Below, piece after piece: positions 30,279 to 40,645 of a stretch of 64,000 bases of DNA; positions within the stretch are counted from its first letter, which is position 1, and each line of letters starts with the position of its first letter. The notes beneath the pieces are model-generated. The model worked only from the letters and a program-made list of their open reading frames with translations. It did no database searches and had not been told where the DNA came from. This DNA comes from Betaproteobacteria bacterium (GTDB lineage: Bacteria; Pseudomonadota; Gammaproteobacteria; Burkholderiales; SG8-41). The stretch lies in the NCBI GenBank assembly GCA_021730905.1, contig JAKFYK010000040.1:1-64000 (forward strand), in the 5' to 3' direction. The position numbers and the translations under genes are program-made.

Positions 30279-30761
30279 TCAGGCCCGGTGATAAGGATGA
30301 TTGCCGATGATCGATATTGCGCGATAGAGCTGCTCCGCGACAACCACGCGTACCAGACCATGTGGCAAAGTGAGCGGTGACAGCGACCACAGCCAGTCGG
30401 CGCTTTTTTTCAGCCGCACCGCTGTACCATCAGCGCCGCCGATGGCAAACGAAACGTCGCGCCCGTCTTCGCGCCAACGCATGATGCGATCGGCCAGTTG
30501 CCGCGTTGTTACCGCTTTGCCTGTTTCATCGAGCACGACGGTGACGCTGCCGCCCTTGGGAAGCGCGGCCTCGACGCGTTGCGCTTCCTGCTCCAGAATG
30601 CGCGCGATATCACCGGCGCTCGGCTTGTCGCCGCGCGGTTCCGGCTTGATTTCAGCGAGCGTGAGCGGCATCTCGCGCGGCATGCGGCGCGCGTAGTCTG
30701 CAAACCCGGCGCTGATCCATTCCGGCATGCGATGTCCCACCGCGACGACGCGCAGCTTCAC
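30279..30761 (-). CDS. rlmH: 23S rRNA (pseudouridine1915-N3)-methyltransferase
   Basis: KLRVVAVGHRMPEWISAGFADYARRMPREMPLTLAEI; GTG start inside a longer ORF. Confidence 0.93.
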   Translation of the reverse strand: MKLRVVAVGHRMPEWISAGFADYARRMPREMPLTLAEIKPEPRGDKPSAGDIARILEQEAQRVEAALPKGGSVTVVLDETGKAVTTRQLADRIMRWREDGRDVSFAIGGADGTAVRLKKSADWLWSLSPLTLPHGLVRVVVAEQLYRAISIIGNHPYHRA

Positions 30762-30765
30762 GACA

Positions 30766-31242
30766 CTATGTGGTTTTTGCACGGCTGCGCTTCGGCACAG
30801 CAGGCGTATGACGCGCAAGCGGTGTACGAGACGCGGCCGGCTTGCGCGGCGCCGCGGGCTTGGCCGATTTTTTGGCCTTCGCCGGTTTAGCGGCCTTGGG
30901 CGCTTTGACCGATTTCGGAGCAGGTGCCCACAACTCCTCGAGGTTGTAATACTGGCGTATCGCGGGTTGCATGATGTGCACCACCGCCTCGCCGATATCC
31001 ACCAGGACCCACTCGCCGGATCGTTCGCCTTCGACGCCATAAATTTTGCCACCGGCCGCTTTCACCTGCTCCTGCACCCGACTCGACAACGCCCGGCATT
31101 GCCGGTTCGACTCGCCGGTGGCGACGATCACCTTGTCGAAAAACGCCGTCATTTTCTTGACGTCGAATACCACGATGTCGCGCGCTTTCACATCTTCGAG
31201 CGCATCAACCGCCGCGCGCGTCACTTTATCCAGCCGCATCAT
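30766..31242 (-). CDS. rsfS: ribosome silencing factor
   Basis: VKARDIVVFDVKKMTAFFDKVIVATGESNRQCRAL...VLVDIGEAVVHIMQP; Lys/Ala/Pro-rich C-tail. Confidence 0.94.
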   Translation of the reverse strand: MMRLDKVTRAAVDALEDVKARDIVVFDVKKMTAFFDKVIVATGESNRQCRALSSRVQEQVKAAGGKIYGVEGERSGEWVLVDIGEAVVHIMQPAIRQYYNLEELWAPAPKSVKAPKAAKPAKAKKSAKPAAPRKPAASRTPLARHTPAVPKRSRAKTT

Positions 31243-31919
31243 TGTTTTGAATTATCCTTTAAAAATAATTGTTTATCGTTTATGTAATCAAACACCGCCG
31301 GCGGCAGTAAATAACGCGCACTGCGCCGTGCGTGCACCATCGCGCGTATCTTGGTGGCAGAAATATCCAGCGCGGTTATCGGCACTTCGACGATGGTACC
31401 GGCCGGCGCGCGATGTATCGCCTGTGCATCGTTACTGCGCCGCTGCGCGAATTCCTGTGCCAATGGCGCCGGCATCCCGCCCAGCGCCGCACCCGGCCGG
31501 TGCGCGACCGCGATGTGCGCGAGATTGAATATCTCCTGCCAGCGATGCCATGACTCGAATCCCAGAAACGCATCCGCGCCCATCATCAGCACCAGTGGGC
31601 ACGTAACGCCGAGTTCCGCACGCAACTCGCTCAGCGTGTCAAAAGTGTACGACGGTCCTGTACGCTGCGTCTCTCTTTCATCCAGCACAAACATTGGATG
31701 GTCGGCGATGGCCAGCTTGACCATCATTACGCGATCCGCGACCGCCGTTTGCGGCTTGGCGCGATGAGGCGGCTGGCCGCCGGGCACGAAATGCACCGAA
31801 CGCAGCGCCAATGTTTCGGCCACTTCCTGCGCAAACCGCAAATGACCGAGGTGTATCGGATCGAAAGTGCCGCCGAGTATGCCAATGGCGCCGTGTGTCA
31901 GTGCACTCAAAGCAGTCAA
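31239..31919 (-). CDS. nadD: nicotinate-nucleotide adenylyltransferase
   Basis: IGILGGTFDPIHLGHLRFAQE. Confidence 0.95.
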   Translation of the reverse strand: MTALSALTHGAIGILGGTFDPIHLGHLRFAQEVAETLALRSVHFVPGGQPPHRAKPQTAVADRVMMVKLAIADHPMFVLDERETQRTGPSYTFDTLSELRAELGVTCPLVLMMGADAFLGFESWHRWQEIFNLAHIAVAHRPGAALGGMPAPLAQEFAQRRSNDAQAIHRAPAGTIVEVPITALDISATKIRAMVHARRSARYLLPPAVFDYINDKQLFLKDNSKQ

Positions 31920-33259
31920 AGCACCAGGCGGCGAATGTCGGAGAGCGTTTGCGAAAGGAACGACACGAAGCGCGCGCCCTGCGCGCCGTCGATCACGCGA
32001 TGATCATACGACAGCGACAACGGCAGCATCAGCCGCGGTTGAAATGCCTTGCCGTCCCACACCGGCTTCATCACGGCCTTGCCTACGCCGAGGATCGCCA
32101 CTTCCGGCGCATTGATGATGGGCGTAAAGAAAGTGCCGCCGAGGCCACCGAGACTGGAAATTGAAAAACAACCGCCCTGCACATCGGCGGGTGCGATTTT
32201 GCCGCTGCGCATGCGCTCGCTTACCGCGCCCAGTTCCTGCGCGATTTCCAGCAAACCTTTCTTGTCGAGATCGCGTATCACCGGCACCACCAATCCATTC
32301 GGCGTATCGACGGCGATGCCGATGTGGAAATAATGCTTCAGCACCAGGCTTTCACCGTCGGCGGACAGCGACGAGTTGAATTCCGGGAATTGCTTCAACG
32401 CCACCACCGAGGCCTTGAGCAAGAAGCCGAGCATGGTGAACTTGATGCCCTTCTGTTTGGCTTCTGCCGCCTGCGACTTGCGGAACACTTCGAGTTCAGT
32501 AATGTCCGCTTCGTCGTGCTGCGTGACGTGCGGAATGCTTACCCAGTTGCGATGCAGAAACCCGCCCGACAGCTTGCGGATGCGCGACAGCGGCTTCATT
32601 TCAACGCTGCCGAACTTCGAGAAATCGATTTGCGGCAACGGCGGCAGATTGAATCCCAATGTGCCCGCTGCGCCGGGCGATCCTGCCGCCCCTGTTGCGG
32701 CACGAGCCCGCGCCAATTCCGCCTTTACAAATGCCTGCACATCTTCGCGCAGGATACGATCCTTGGGGCCGTTGCCCTTTACCAGCGACAGATCGACGCC
32801 GAGCTCGCGTGCGAACTGCCGCACTGACGGACTGGCGTGCGCCATGCGGTGTTGCGTGTCGTCTATCGGCAGCGCGGGCGGTGCAGCGCTTGGCGTGGGA
32901 GCCGTTGTAGCAGACGCGGGCGCAACGGCTGCCGGCGCAGGCGACTTTGGTGGAGCAACCACGGCAGCAACAGGCACAGACTTTGCTGGATTTACGGGTA
33001 CGGCTGCGCCGTCGCCGTCATTCGCCTCCAACTTCAGCACCAGCGTGCCCTTCGACACTTTGTCGCCGGGCTTGATGATGACCTCTTTCACCACGCCGCT
33101 CGCCGGGGACGGCACGTCCATCGTTGCTTTATCCGACTCCAGCGTCATCAGCGAATCTTCCGCTTTGACCGTGTCGCCCGCCTTGACGAACACCTCAATC
33201 ACCGGAATATTTTTAAAGTCGCCGATGTCGGGAACGGTTACTTCAATTACGTTTGCCAT
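31916..33259 (-). CDS. aceF: pyruvate dehydrogenase E2 (dihydrolipoamide acetyltransferase), one lipoyl domain
   Basis: lipoyl LESDKATMDVPSP; catalytic SLSYDHRVIDGAQGARF. Confidence 0.95.
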   Translation of the reverse strand: MANVIEVTVPDIGDFKNIPVIEVFVKAGDTVKAEDSLMTLESDKATMDVPSPASGVVKEVIIKPGDKVSKGTLVLKLEANDGDGAAVPVNPAKSVPVAAVVAPPKSPAPAAVAPASATTAPTPSAAPPALPIDDTQHRMAHASPSVRQFARELGVDLSLVKGNGPKDRILREDVQAFVKAELARARAATGAAGSPGAAGTLGFNLPPLPQIDFSKFGSVEMKPLSRIRKLSGGFLHRNWVSIPHVTQHDEADITELEVFRKSQAAEAKQKGIKFTMLGFLLKASVVALKQFPEFNSSLSADGESLVLKHYFHIGIAVDTPNGLVVPVIRDLDKKGLLEIAQELGAVSERMRSGKIAPADVQGGCFSISSLGGLGGTFFTPIINAPEVAILGVGKAVMKPVWDGKAFQPRLMLPLSLSYDHRVIDGAQGARFVSFLSQTLSDIRRLVL

Positions 33260-33292
33260 GATGAATGGTGATCCGCGCCGCCAATTATTTTA

Positions 33293-33309
33293 TTAAGTGT
33301 TTGTTTTTA
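33293..33309 (+). repeat. AT-rich dispersed repeat copy E (aceE/aceF junction)
   Basis: TTAAGTGTTTGTTTTTA. Confidence 0.7.
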
Positions 33310-33317
33310 AACGATAT

Positions 33318-35999
33318 TTATACAGAAGTAGGGCTGGGCTTTTCTGCATCGATGCCATAGCGCTTTATCGCATCGGCTACTTTGGCGCGCGGGATCGCCT
33401 CTTGATCCGCCAGCGCCTTGAGCGCGGCTACTGCCACATAGTTGCGATCCACCTCGAAGAAGCGGCGCAACGCGCGGCGCGTGTCGGAGCGGCCAAAGCC
33501 GTCGGTGCCCAGCACCGCGTAATGCTGCGTCGGCAGGAATGCGCGTATCTGATCGGCGTAAGTCTTGATGTAGTCGGTTGCCGCCACCACCGGCCCGGTT
33601 CGGTCCTTGAGACATTGCTCGACGTAGGAATGCCGCGGTTCAGCATCCGGATGCAGCAGATTCCAGCGTTGCGCGTCGAGACCATCACGCCGCAATTCGT
33701 TAAAGCTGGTGACGCTCCAGATGTCCGCCGCGACACCGTAATCCTTGTCCAGCATTTCGGCAGCAGCGATGACTTCGCGCAGTATCGTGCCACTGCCCAG
33801 CAGTTGCACGCGTGGCTGATTTTTCTGCCCCTTGCCTTCGGCAAACAAATACATGCCGCGCAGAATTCCTTTTTCCACGCCTTCGGGCATCGCCGGATGC
33901 GTGTAATTTTCGTTCATCACGGTGATGTAGTAGAAGACGTCTTCCTGCTCCTGATACATGCGCCGCATGCCGTCCTGAATGATCACCGCCAATTCATAGG
34001 CAAAGGTCGGATCGTACGAAATGCAATTGGGGATGGTGGATGCCATCAGGTGACTGTGCCCGTCCTCATGTTGCAAGCCTTCGCCGTTCAGCGTGGTGCG
34101 CCCCGCGGTACCGCCGAGCAAAAACCCGCGCGCGCGCATGTCGCCCGCCGCCCATGCCAGATCGCCGATGCGCTGAAAGCCGAACATCGAATAAAAAATA
34201 TAAAACGGGATCATCATCTGCGCATGATTGGTGTACGCAGTCGCCGCAGCGATCCACGATGACATCGCGCCGGCTTCGTTGATGCCCTCCTGCAGAATCT
34301 GCCCGGTTTTATCTTCCTTGTAGAACATCAACTGATCGGCGTCCTGCGGCGTGTAAAGCTGCCCCACCGACGAATAGATGCCGAGCTGGCGGAACATGCC
34401 TTCCATGCCAAACGTGCGCGACTCATCGGGCACGATCGGCACTACAAACTTGCCGACTTTCTTGTCACGAATAATCGTGTTCAGAATGCGCACAAACACC
34501 ATCGTGGTGGAAATCTCGCGCTCTTCCGTGCTTTTCAGCTGCGTGTCAAACGCCGACAACGGCGGCACTTCCAGCGCTGTCGCTTTACGTTTGCGCGCCG
34601 GCAGCGATCCGCCCATGGCCTCAGTGCGGCTCCTCAGATATTTCATTTCAGGCGCGTCTTCGGGCGGGCGATAAAACGGCACCTTCTCCAACTGGTCATC
34701 GGGAATCGGCACGCTGAAGCGGTCACGAAACGCCTTGATCGAAGAGGTGCCCATCTTTTTCTGCTGATGGGTAATGTTCTGCCCTTCGCCGGATTCGCCC
34801 ATGCCATAGCCCTTGATGGTCTTGGCGAGGATCACCGTCGGCTGGCCTTTGTGCTTGGTTGCAGCGGCGTAGGCGGCGTACATTTTGTACGGATCGTGGC
34901 CGCCGCGATTCAGCCGCCAGATATCGTCGTCGGACATGCTGGCGACCAGTTCGGCGAGCTCCGGATATTTGCCGAAGAAATGTTTGCGCACGTAGGCGCC
35001 ATCGTGCGATTTCATCGCCTGGTATTCGCCGTCCACGCATTCTTCCATGCGTTTTAGCAGTATGCCGGACTTGTCTTTCATGAACAGCGGGTCCCAGTAC
35101 GAACCCCAGATCACCTTGATCACGTTCCAGCCCGCGCCGCGAAAAGCAGCTTCGAGTTCCTGGATGATCTTGCCGTTGCCGCGCACCGGGCCGTCGAGCC
35201 GCTGCAAATTGCAGTTGACCACGAAGATCAGGTTATCCAGCTTCTCCCGCCCCGCCAGCGAAATCGCGCCCAGCGATTCAGGCTCGTCCATTTCGCCGTC
35301 GCCCATGAACGCCCATACCTTGCGGCCCTGTGCCGGGATAATGCTGCGGTCACGCAGGTAACGCGTGAAGCGCGCGTGATATATCGCCATCAGCGGGCCG
35401 AGACCCATCGATACCGTCGGGAACTGCCAGAAGTCCGGCATCAGCCACGGATGCGGATACGAAGACAATCCCTTGCCGTCCACCTCCTGCCGGAAATGCA
35501 CGAGTTGGTCTTCAGTGACGCGCCCCTCCAGAAAAGCGCGCGCATAGACGCCGGGCGCCGAGTGCCCCTGAAAATAAATCATATCGCCCAGAAACTTATC
35601 GTTGGCGGCGCGGAAAAAATGATTGAAGCCCACATCATACAAAGTCGCGGCCGAGGCGAAACTCGCGATGTGCCCACCGAGCTCGGAGGATTCCTTGTTG
35701 GCACGCACCACCGTCGCCATCGCGTTCCAGCGCACCAGCGAGCGGATGCGATGCTCCATCTCCGAGTCGCCCGGCGAGCGCTCTTCGCGGTCGGGCGGAA
35801 TGGTGTTCATGTAAGCAGTGTTCGCGTTGTACGGGATATACGCGCCTGAACCGCGCGCACGCGCCACCAGTTGTTCCAGCAGGAAATTGGCGCGCGCCGG
35901 ACCCTCGCGTTCGATTACCGCGTCAAGCGAATCCAGCCACTCGCGGGTTTCTTGCGGATCGACGTCGGGAAAAGAACCAGTCGGGTCGTTCATGTCCAT
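33318..35999 (-). CDS. aceE: pyruvate dehydrogenase E1, homodimeric type
   Basis: DPQETREWLDSLDAVIEREGPARANFLLEQL; ATG at 35999. Confidence 0.96.
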   Translation of the reverse strand: MDMNDPTGSFPDVDPQETREWLDSLDAVIEREGPARANFLLEQLVARARGSGAYIPYNANTAYMNTIPPDREERSPGDSEMEHRIRSLVRWNAMATVVRANKESSELGGHIASFASAATLYDVGFNHFFRAANDKFLGDMIYFQGHSAPGVYARAFLEGRVTEDQLVHFRQEVDGKGLSSYPHPWLMPDFWQFPTVSMGLGPLMAIYHARFTRYLRDRSIIPAQGRKVWAFMGDGEMDEPESLGAISLAGREKLDNLIFVVNCNLQRLDGPVRGNGKIIQELEAAFRGAGWNVIKVIWGSYWDPLFMKDKSGILLKRMEECVDGEYQAMKSHDGAYVRKHFFGKYPELAELVASMSDDDIWRLNRGGHDPYKMYAAYAAATKHKGQPTVILAKTIKGYGMGESGEGQNITHQQKKMGTSSIKAFRDRFSVPIPDDQLEKVPFYRPPEDAPEMKYLRSRTEAMGGSLPARKRKATALEVPPLSAFDTQLKSTEEREISTTMVFVRILNTIIRDKKVGKFVVPIVPDESRTFGMEGMFRQLGIYSSVGQLYTPQDADQLMFYKEDKTGQILQEGINEAGAMSSWIAAATAYTNHAQMMIPFYIFYSMFGFQRIGDLAWAAGDMRARGFLLGGTAGRTTLNGEGLQHEDGHSHLMASTIPNCISYDPTFAYELAVIIQDGMRRMYQEQEDVFYYITVMNENYTHPAMPEGVEKGILRGMYLFAEGKGQKNQPRVQLLGSGTILREVIAAAEMLDKDYGVAADIWSVTSFNELRRDGLDAQRWNLLHPDAEPRHSYVEQCLKDRTGPVVAATDYIKTYADQIRAFLPTQHYAVLGTDGFGRSDTRRALRRFFEVDRNYVAVAALKALADQEAIPRAKVADAIKRYGIDAEKPSPTSV

Positions 36000-36131
36000 G
36001 GGGAATACCTTTGGAGGCTTTTTCTGGCAGGCGGCTACGACAAACATCGGCGCTTGTGGCACCGCGCCTGATGTTGCGAATTATACATTCGACGTCATGA
36101 TACCTTACGCTACGACATCCATGACTATATC

Positions 36132-36148
36132 GTAAGTATATGTTTTAT
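36132..36148 (+). repeat. AT-rich dispersed repeat copy F (rlpA/aceE junction)
   Basis: GTAAGTATATGTTTTAT. Confidence 0.7.
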
Positions 36149-36153
36149 TGTAA

Positions 36154-37119
36154 CTATCTAACAAGCACCATGGGTTTGATCCCCATCGCCTGACTGATGC
36201 GGTCAGCCGCCTGCCGCGCCTCATTCTGGCTGGAGAACGGTCCGGCATGAACCCGAAACAGGCCATCCCGTGTGTACACCTGCAGTTGCGCCGCGAGCCA
36301 GGGCTGCTCCGCGCGTAACCGGCCGGCGTAGGCTTCGGCGTTGTCTCTGGCGCCAAACGCCGCGAGTTGTAAATAGATACCGCTGCTTTCGGAGGCTACC
36401 GGAATCTGCCGCTCGGACGCGGCATCGAGCGGCGGCGCAGGCGTAACCACGACTGGTGGCACAGGACTCGCCGGCAGTACTCCGCGCGGCGCCTCAACGA
36501 CGGCCTGCGGTGCGCCCGGAATGATGGTTTCCACCTCCACCATTGCGCTGCCACCTGCGAGCACGCCCAGTTTATGCGCGGCAGTGTACGACAAATCGAT
36601 CAGCCGGCTGTCGATGAACGGGCCGCGATCGTTGATTCGCACGATCACTGATTTACCGCTAGCGACACTAGTGACGCGTGCGTAGCTCGGGATCGGTAGC
36701 GTAGTGTGCGCGGCCGTCATCGCATACATGTCGTAGATTTCGCCCGACGAAGTTTGCTTGCCATGGTAACGCCGGCCGTACCACGATGCCACGCCGCGCG
36801 CGCGATACGGCGCAACGGCGGTCATCGGCACGTAATTGCGCCCCATCACGGTATAAGGCCGCAACGCGCCGCGATGCAAAGGCTCGGCGCGCGGCACGGC
36901 ATCCGCCACGCTGTCGAGATTCGCTGGCGCATTGTCGCCGGGACCGTCGTCGAGGTAGTAGCCGCCTTTGGCGGTTGGCGGCGTACTGGGCGTGGCCGCC
37001 GGCGGGCGCGGCGCTTCACGTCTGCCGCCAAAAACGCCGCAGCCGGAAAGCAAGACCAGGCATGCAATCATCGCGCAACAGGCGCGACGGCGCGCAACAG
37101 TGATAGTGATGCCCTTCAC
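36154..37119 (-). CDS. rlpA: septal ring lytic transglycosylase RlpA family lipoprotein (SPOR domain)
   Basis: LLSGC lipobox; GVASWYGRRYHGKQTSSGEIYDM; GTG start overlapping rodA stop. Confidence 0.92.
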   Translation of the reverse strand: MKGITITVARRRACCAMIACLVLLSGCGVFGGRREAPRPPAATPSTPPTAKGGYYLDDGPGDNAPANLDSVADAVPRAEPLHRGALRPYTVMGRNYVPMTAVAPYRARGVASWYGRRYHGKQTSSGEIYDMYAMTAAHTTLPIPSYARVTSVASGKSVIVRINDRGPFIDSRLIDLSYTAAHKLGVLAGGSAMVEVETIIPGAPQAVVEAPRGVLPASPVPPVVVTPAPPLDAASERQIPVASESSGIYLQLAAFGARDNAEAYAGRLRAEQPWLAAQLQVYTRDGLFRVHAGPFSSQNEARQAADRISQAMGIKPMVLVR

Positions 37120-38222
37120 GTATGTACCAGTCTTCTGTGCGTATGGATGCTCATCAGAATTCCAAATCCCAGACACAACGACACCAGCGACGTTCCGCCG
37201 TAGCTAATCATCGGCAACGGCACGCCCACCACCGGCAGGATGCCGCTTACCATGCCCATGTTAACGAACGCATAGGTAAAAAAGATCAGCGTAATCGCAC
37301 CTGCGAGCAGCCGCGCAAACAGCGTCGGCGCCTGCGCCGCGATGACAAAGCCACGCGAGATGACCAGCAGGAACAGCAGCAGCAGCACAATGTTGCCGAC
37401 CAGGCCGAACTCCTCGGAATACACCGCAAAAATGAAATCCGTGGTGCGCTCCGGGATGAAATCCAGATGCGTCTGCGTACCGCTCATCCAGCCCTTGCCG
37501 GTAATGCCGCCGGAACCCACTGCGATGGTCGACTGGATGGTGTGGTAACCCGCACCCAACGGGTCGTCCATGGGGTTTATCAACGTCAGAATGCGCTGCC
37601 GCTGATAATCGTGCATCATCGACCACGCGATCGGCGCGCTTGCCAGCGCGGCCACGCCCAGCCCGGCAATGATCTTCCACGACAGACCCGCCAGAAACAT
37701 CACGTAGCCGCCGCTCGCTATTATCAGCACCGCTGTCCCGAGATCGGGCTGACCCGCAATCAGTCGCGCTGGTACCAGCACCATGATCGTGGCGATGACA
37801 AAATGGCGCGCGCGCAAGGTGCCCTCATAGCGATGGAAATACCACGCCAGCATCAGCGGCACGGCTATTTTCATCAATTCAGAAGGCTGTATGCGCGTCA
37901 CGCCCACGTTCAGCCAGCGGCGCGCGCCGTTAATGACTTCCCCCTTCCATGCCACACCCGCCAGCAATATCAGTCCGACAACGAATACCGGCAGTGCCAG
38001 CCGCATCAGAAAATGCGGTGGCACATTGGCGGCGACCCACATCACGGCGAGCGCGACCAGCATGTTCGTCATCTGCCCGGTGACGCGCGGCCAGCCGGCA
38101 TTCGATGCGCTGTAGAGGACGGTAAGGCCGGCGCCCATCAACAACAGCACTGCCGCAAGCAGCGGGCCGTCAATATGCGCGGTCGCCAGTCGTCCCAGAC
38201 GCCGCAGATACCAGGCGATCAC
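37116..38222 (-). CDS. rodA: rod shape-determining protein RodA
   Basis: SEDS family; GWMSGTQTHLDFIPERTTDFIFAVYSEEFGLVG. Confidence 0.97.
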   Translation of the reverse strand: MIAWYLRRLGRLATAHIDGPLLAAVLLLMGAGLTVLYSASNAGWPRVTGQMTNMLVALAVMWVAANVPPHFLMRLALPVFVVGLILLAGVAWKGEVINGARRWLNVGVTRIQPSELMKIAVPLMLAWYFHRYEGTLRARHFVIATIMVLVPARLIAGQPDLGTAVLIIASGGYVMFLAGLSWKIIAGLGVAALASAPIAWSMMHDYQRQRILTLINPMDDPLGAGYHTIQSTIAVGSGGITGKGWMSGTQTHLDFIPERTTDFIFAVYSEEFGLVGNIVLLLLFLLVISRGFVIAAQAPTLFARLLAGAITLIFFTYAFVNMGMVSGILPVVGVPLPMISYGGTSLVSLCLGFGILMSIHTHRRLVHT

Positions 38223-40099
38223 TTCGACGCCGCCTCCTTGGCAGCGGCCGGTTCCTTGCCCAGCAGGTAATAGTCAAACACCTGTCGCGCGATGGGTGCC
38301 GCCGCGCGCGCGCCAAACCCCGCGTTTTCGACAATCACCGCCAGCGCAATGGTCGGCTTCTCGGCCGGGGCATAGGCGATAAACAAAGCGTGGTCACGAA
38401 ACCGCTCCTGCACCCGGCTTTCGACGTATTTTTCACCCTGCTTGATCGCAATCACTTGCGAGGTGCCGGTCTTGCCCGCACTCACATATTCCGCACCGGC
38501 AAACACCGAGGCGCTGGTGCCCTCCTTGTTTACGCCTACCAGCGCCTTTTTGATGATGTCGATATGTTCCGGGTTCAGTTCGAGCGAGGGCAACGGCTTG
38601 GGTTCAACCGGTGTGCGTACCTTGGTCCGCACGTCCTCAACATAGTCCACCACGTGCGGCCGAAACATCACGCCGTCGTTGGCCACGGTGGCAATCGCCG
38701 ACGCCAGTTGCAGCGGCGTGTACGAGTTGTAGCCTTGACCGATTCCGATGCTCACGGTTTCGCCGGCAAACCATTTTTGCTTGAAGCGTTGCATCTTCCA
38801 TTCCTGCGACGGCAATATGCCGGCGGATTCGCCGGTGAGGTCGATTCCTGTACGCGAACCAAAGCCCAACCGCGTCATGAATCTGGCGATGGCGTCTATG
38901 CCCATGTCGTTGGCCAGTACGTAGTAATAGGTGTCGCACGACACGACTATGGATTTGTACATATCGACCGAGCCGTGCCCGAACTCCGCGTCGTCACGAA
39001 AACGGTGATTGCCAAACTGGAAGTAGCCCGGATCACTGATGGCCTGCTGCGGCGTGCGTTTGCCGCTGGTCAATGCGGCCAGCGCCATGAACGGCTTGAA
39101 CGTCGAGCCCGGCGGATAGGTGCCCGCCAGCGCGCGGTTAAGCATCGGGCGATCCGGCGAGTTTCTTAACTCGCTCCAGCTTTGCGGATCGATGCCTTCC
39201 ACGAACAGATTCGGATCGAAACCCGGCTTGCTGACGAATGCGAGCACGCCGCCGGTCTGCGGGTCGAGTGCTACCAAGGCGCCGCGGCGGTTGCCGAACG
39301 CCTTGTCCGCCAGCGCCTGCAATCCGGCGTCCAGCTTGAGCGCGAGATTGGAGCCCGACGTGGGCGGTATGCGCGACAGTACCCGCACCGCGCGTCCGGC
39401 GGAATCGATCTCGACCTGTTCCACGCCGGTCGTGCCGTGCAGCACGTTTTCGTAGCTTTGCTCCAGACCCATCTTGCCGATGTAGTCGGTGCCGCGATAG
39501 TTGGCAAGGTCGCCGTCGGTTTCGAGCTTTTCGATCTCTTTCTTGTTGATGCGGCCGATATACCCGATGACATGCGAAAACAGTTCCCCTTGCGGATACT
39601 GCCGGAACAGCCGCGCCTTGATATCGACGCCGGGAAAGCGGTAGCGATGGGCGGCGAAGCGCGCAATTTCGTCATCGGCCAGGCGCGAGCGTACCGGCAG
39701 ACTTTCAAAGCTTTTACTTTCCTCCAGCAATTGCCGAAAGCGGCGACGGTCGCGCGGCGTGATTTCCACGATTTCGGCAAGCCGGTCGATGGTGCCATTG
39801 ACATCCATCGCTTTGCCGGGGGTGATTTCCAGCGTGTGCGCGGTGTAGTTGAATGCCAGTTGCACACCGTTGCGGTCGAAGATCACGCCGCGACCCGGCG
39901 GGGCCGGAACAACGGAAATACGGTTGGCCTCGGCCAGCGTATGGTAGTGATCGTGCTGCAGCACCTGTAAATAAGCAAACCGCACCAGCAATAATGCAAA
40001 CATCACCAGCACGAAACCGGACATGACCGCCAGCCGCACCTTGAACTGCTGCTCCTCGCGCTGCGCATCGCGGAATTCGATGCCGGGGTTGAACAGCAT
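38219..40099 (-). CDS. mrdA: penicillin-binding protein 2
   Basis: GTYPPGSTFKPFMALAAL; next to rodA. Confidence 0.96.
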   Translation of the reverse strand: MLFNPGIEFRDAQREEQQFKVRLAVMSGFVLVMFALLLVRFAYLQVLQHDHYHTLAEANRISVVPAPPGRGVIFDRNGVQLAFNYTAHTLEITPGKAMDVNGTIDRLAEIVEITPRDRRRFRQLLEESKSFESLPVRSRLADDEIARFAAHRYRFPGVDIKARLFRQYPQGELFSHVIGYIGRINKKEIEKLETDGDLANYRGTDYIGKMGLEQSYENVLHGTTGVEQVEIDSAGRAVRVLSRIPPTSGSNLALKLDAGLQALADKAFGNRRGALVALDPQTGGVLAFVSKPGFDPNLFVEGIDPQSWSELRNSPDRPMLNRALAGTYPPGSTFKPFMALAALTSGKRTPQQAISDPGYFQFGNHRFRDDAEFGHGSVDMYKSIVVSCDTYYYVLANDMGIDAIARFMTRLGFGSRTGIDLTGESAGILPSQEWKMQRFKQKWFAGETVSIGIGQGYNSYTPLQLASAIATVANDGVMFRPHVVDYVEDVRTKVRTPVEPKPLPSLELNPEHIDIIKKALVGVNKEGTSASVFAGAEYVSAGKTGTSQVIAIKQGEKYVESRVQERFRDHALFIAYAPAEKPTIALAVIVENAGFGARAAAPIARQVFDYYLLGKEPAAAKEAASK

Positions 40100-40113
40100 T
40101 CTGTTACAGGCTC

Positions 40114-40638
40114 CTAGACGTGATCCGGATCGAAGCGCGGCCGCTGCGGCAGCTTGAGCAGAAACGACAGCGCCGGCCACAACAGGCCGCCAATCACGCT
40201 GCCGAGGAAATACCAGTACCCCGGAAAATCGCTGCCAGCCGAGAGACGAATCAACAGCACGATGACGTCATTCAATAACAGCAGCGGCACCACATGCAGC
40301 GCTTGCGGCGTGATCGAAAAGCGCTGCACGCGGCGGTGCAGCACAATGCCGGCGTAGGCCACGATGGTGTAGGCGAGCGCGTGCTGGCCAAACAGACTGC
40401 CGTCGGCCACGTCCATCAGCAATCCTAGCACCCATGCGATGCCAAACCCGATCTTGCGCGGCTGGTCTATGCACCAGTACAACAACACCAGCGCGACGAA
40501 ATCCGGCCGCACCCACAAGCCCCATCCTGACCACGGCAACAGATTCAGCAGCAACGCCGCCACCAGCGTCACGACGATGAAACCGGTTTTGGCGGGCCGC
40601 AGAATTTCCTGGGGAGTGCCGGGGTAGAGGTTAATCAT
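40114..40638 (-). CDS. mreD: rod shape-determining protein MreD
   Basis: MINLYPGTPQEILRPAKTGFIVVTLVAALLLNLLPW; internal ATG. Confidence 0.92.
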   Translation of the reverse strand: MINLYPGTPQEILRPAKTGFIVVTLVAALLLNLLPWSGWGLWVRPDFVALVLLYWCIDQPRKIGFGIAWVLGLLMDVADGSLFGQHALAYTIVAYAGIVLHRRVQRFSITPQALHVVPLLLLNDVIVLLIRLSAGSDFPGYWYFLGSVIGGLLWPALSFLLKLPQRPRFDPDHV

Positions 40639-40645
40639 GGATGGA

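Noticed and set aside
31255-31295. AT-rich 3' end of nadD (TTTAAAAATAATTGTTTATCGTTTATG)
   Set aside because: Only partial resemblance to the dispersed repeat; not counted.
37122-38270. 382-aa plus-strand ORF
   Set aside because: Antisense to rodA; Gln/His/Arg-rich shadow.
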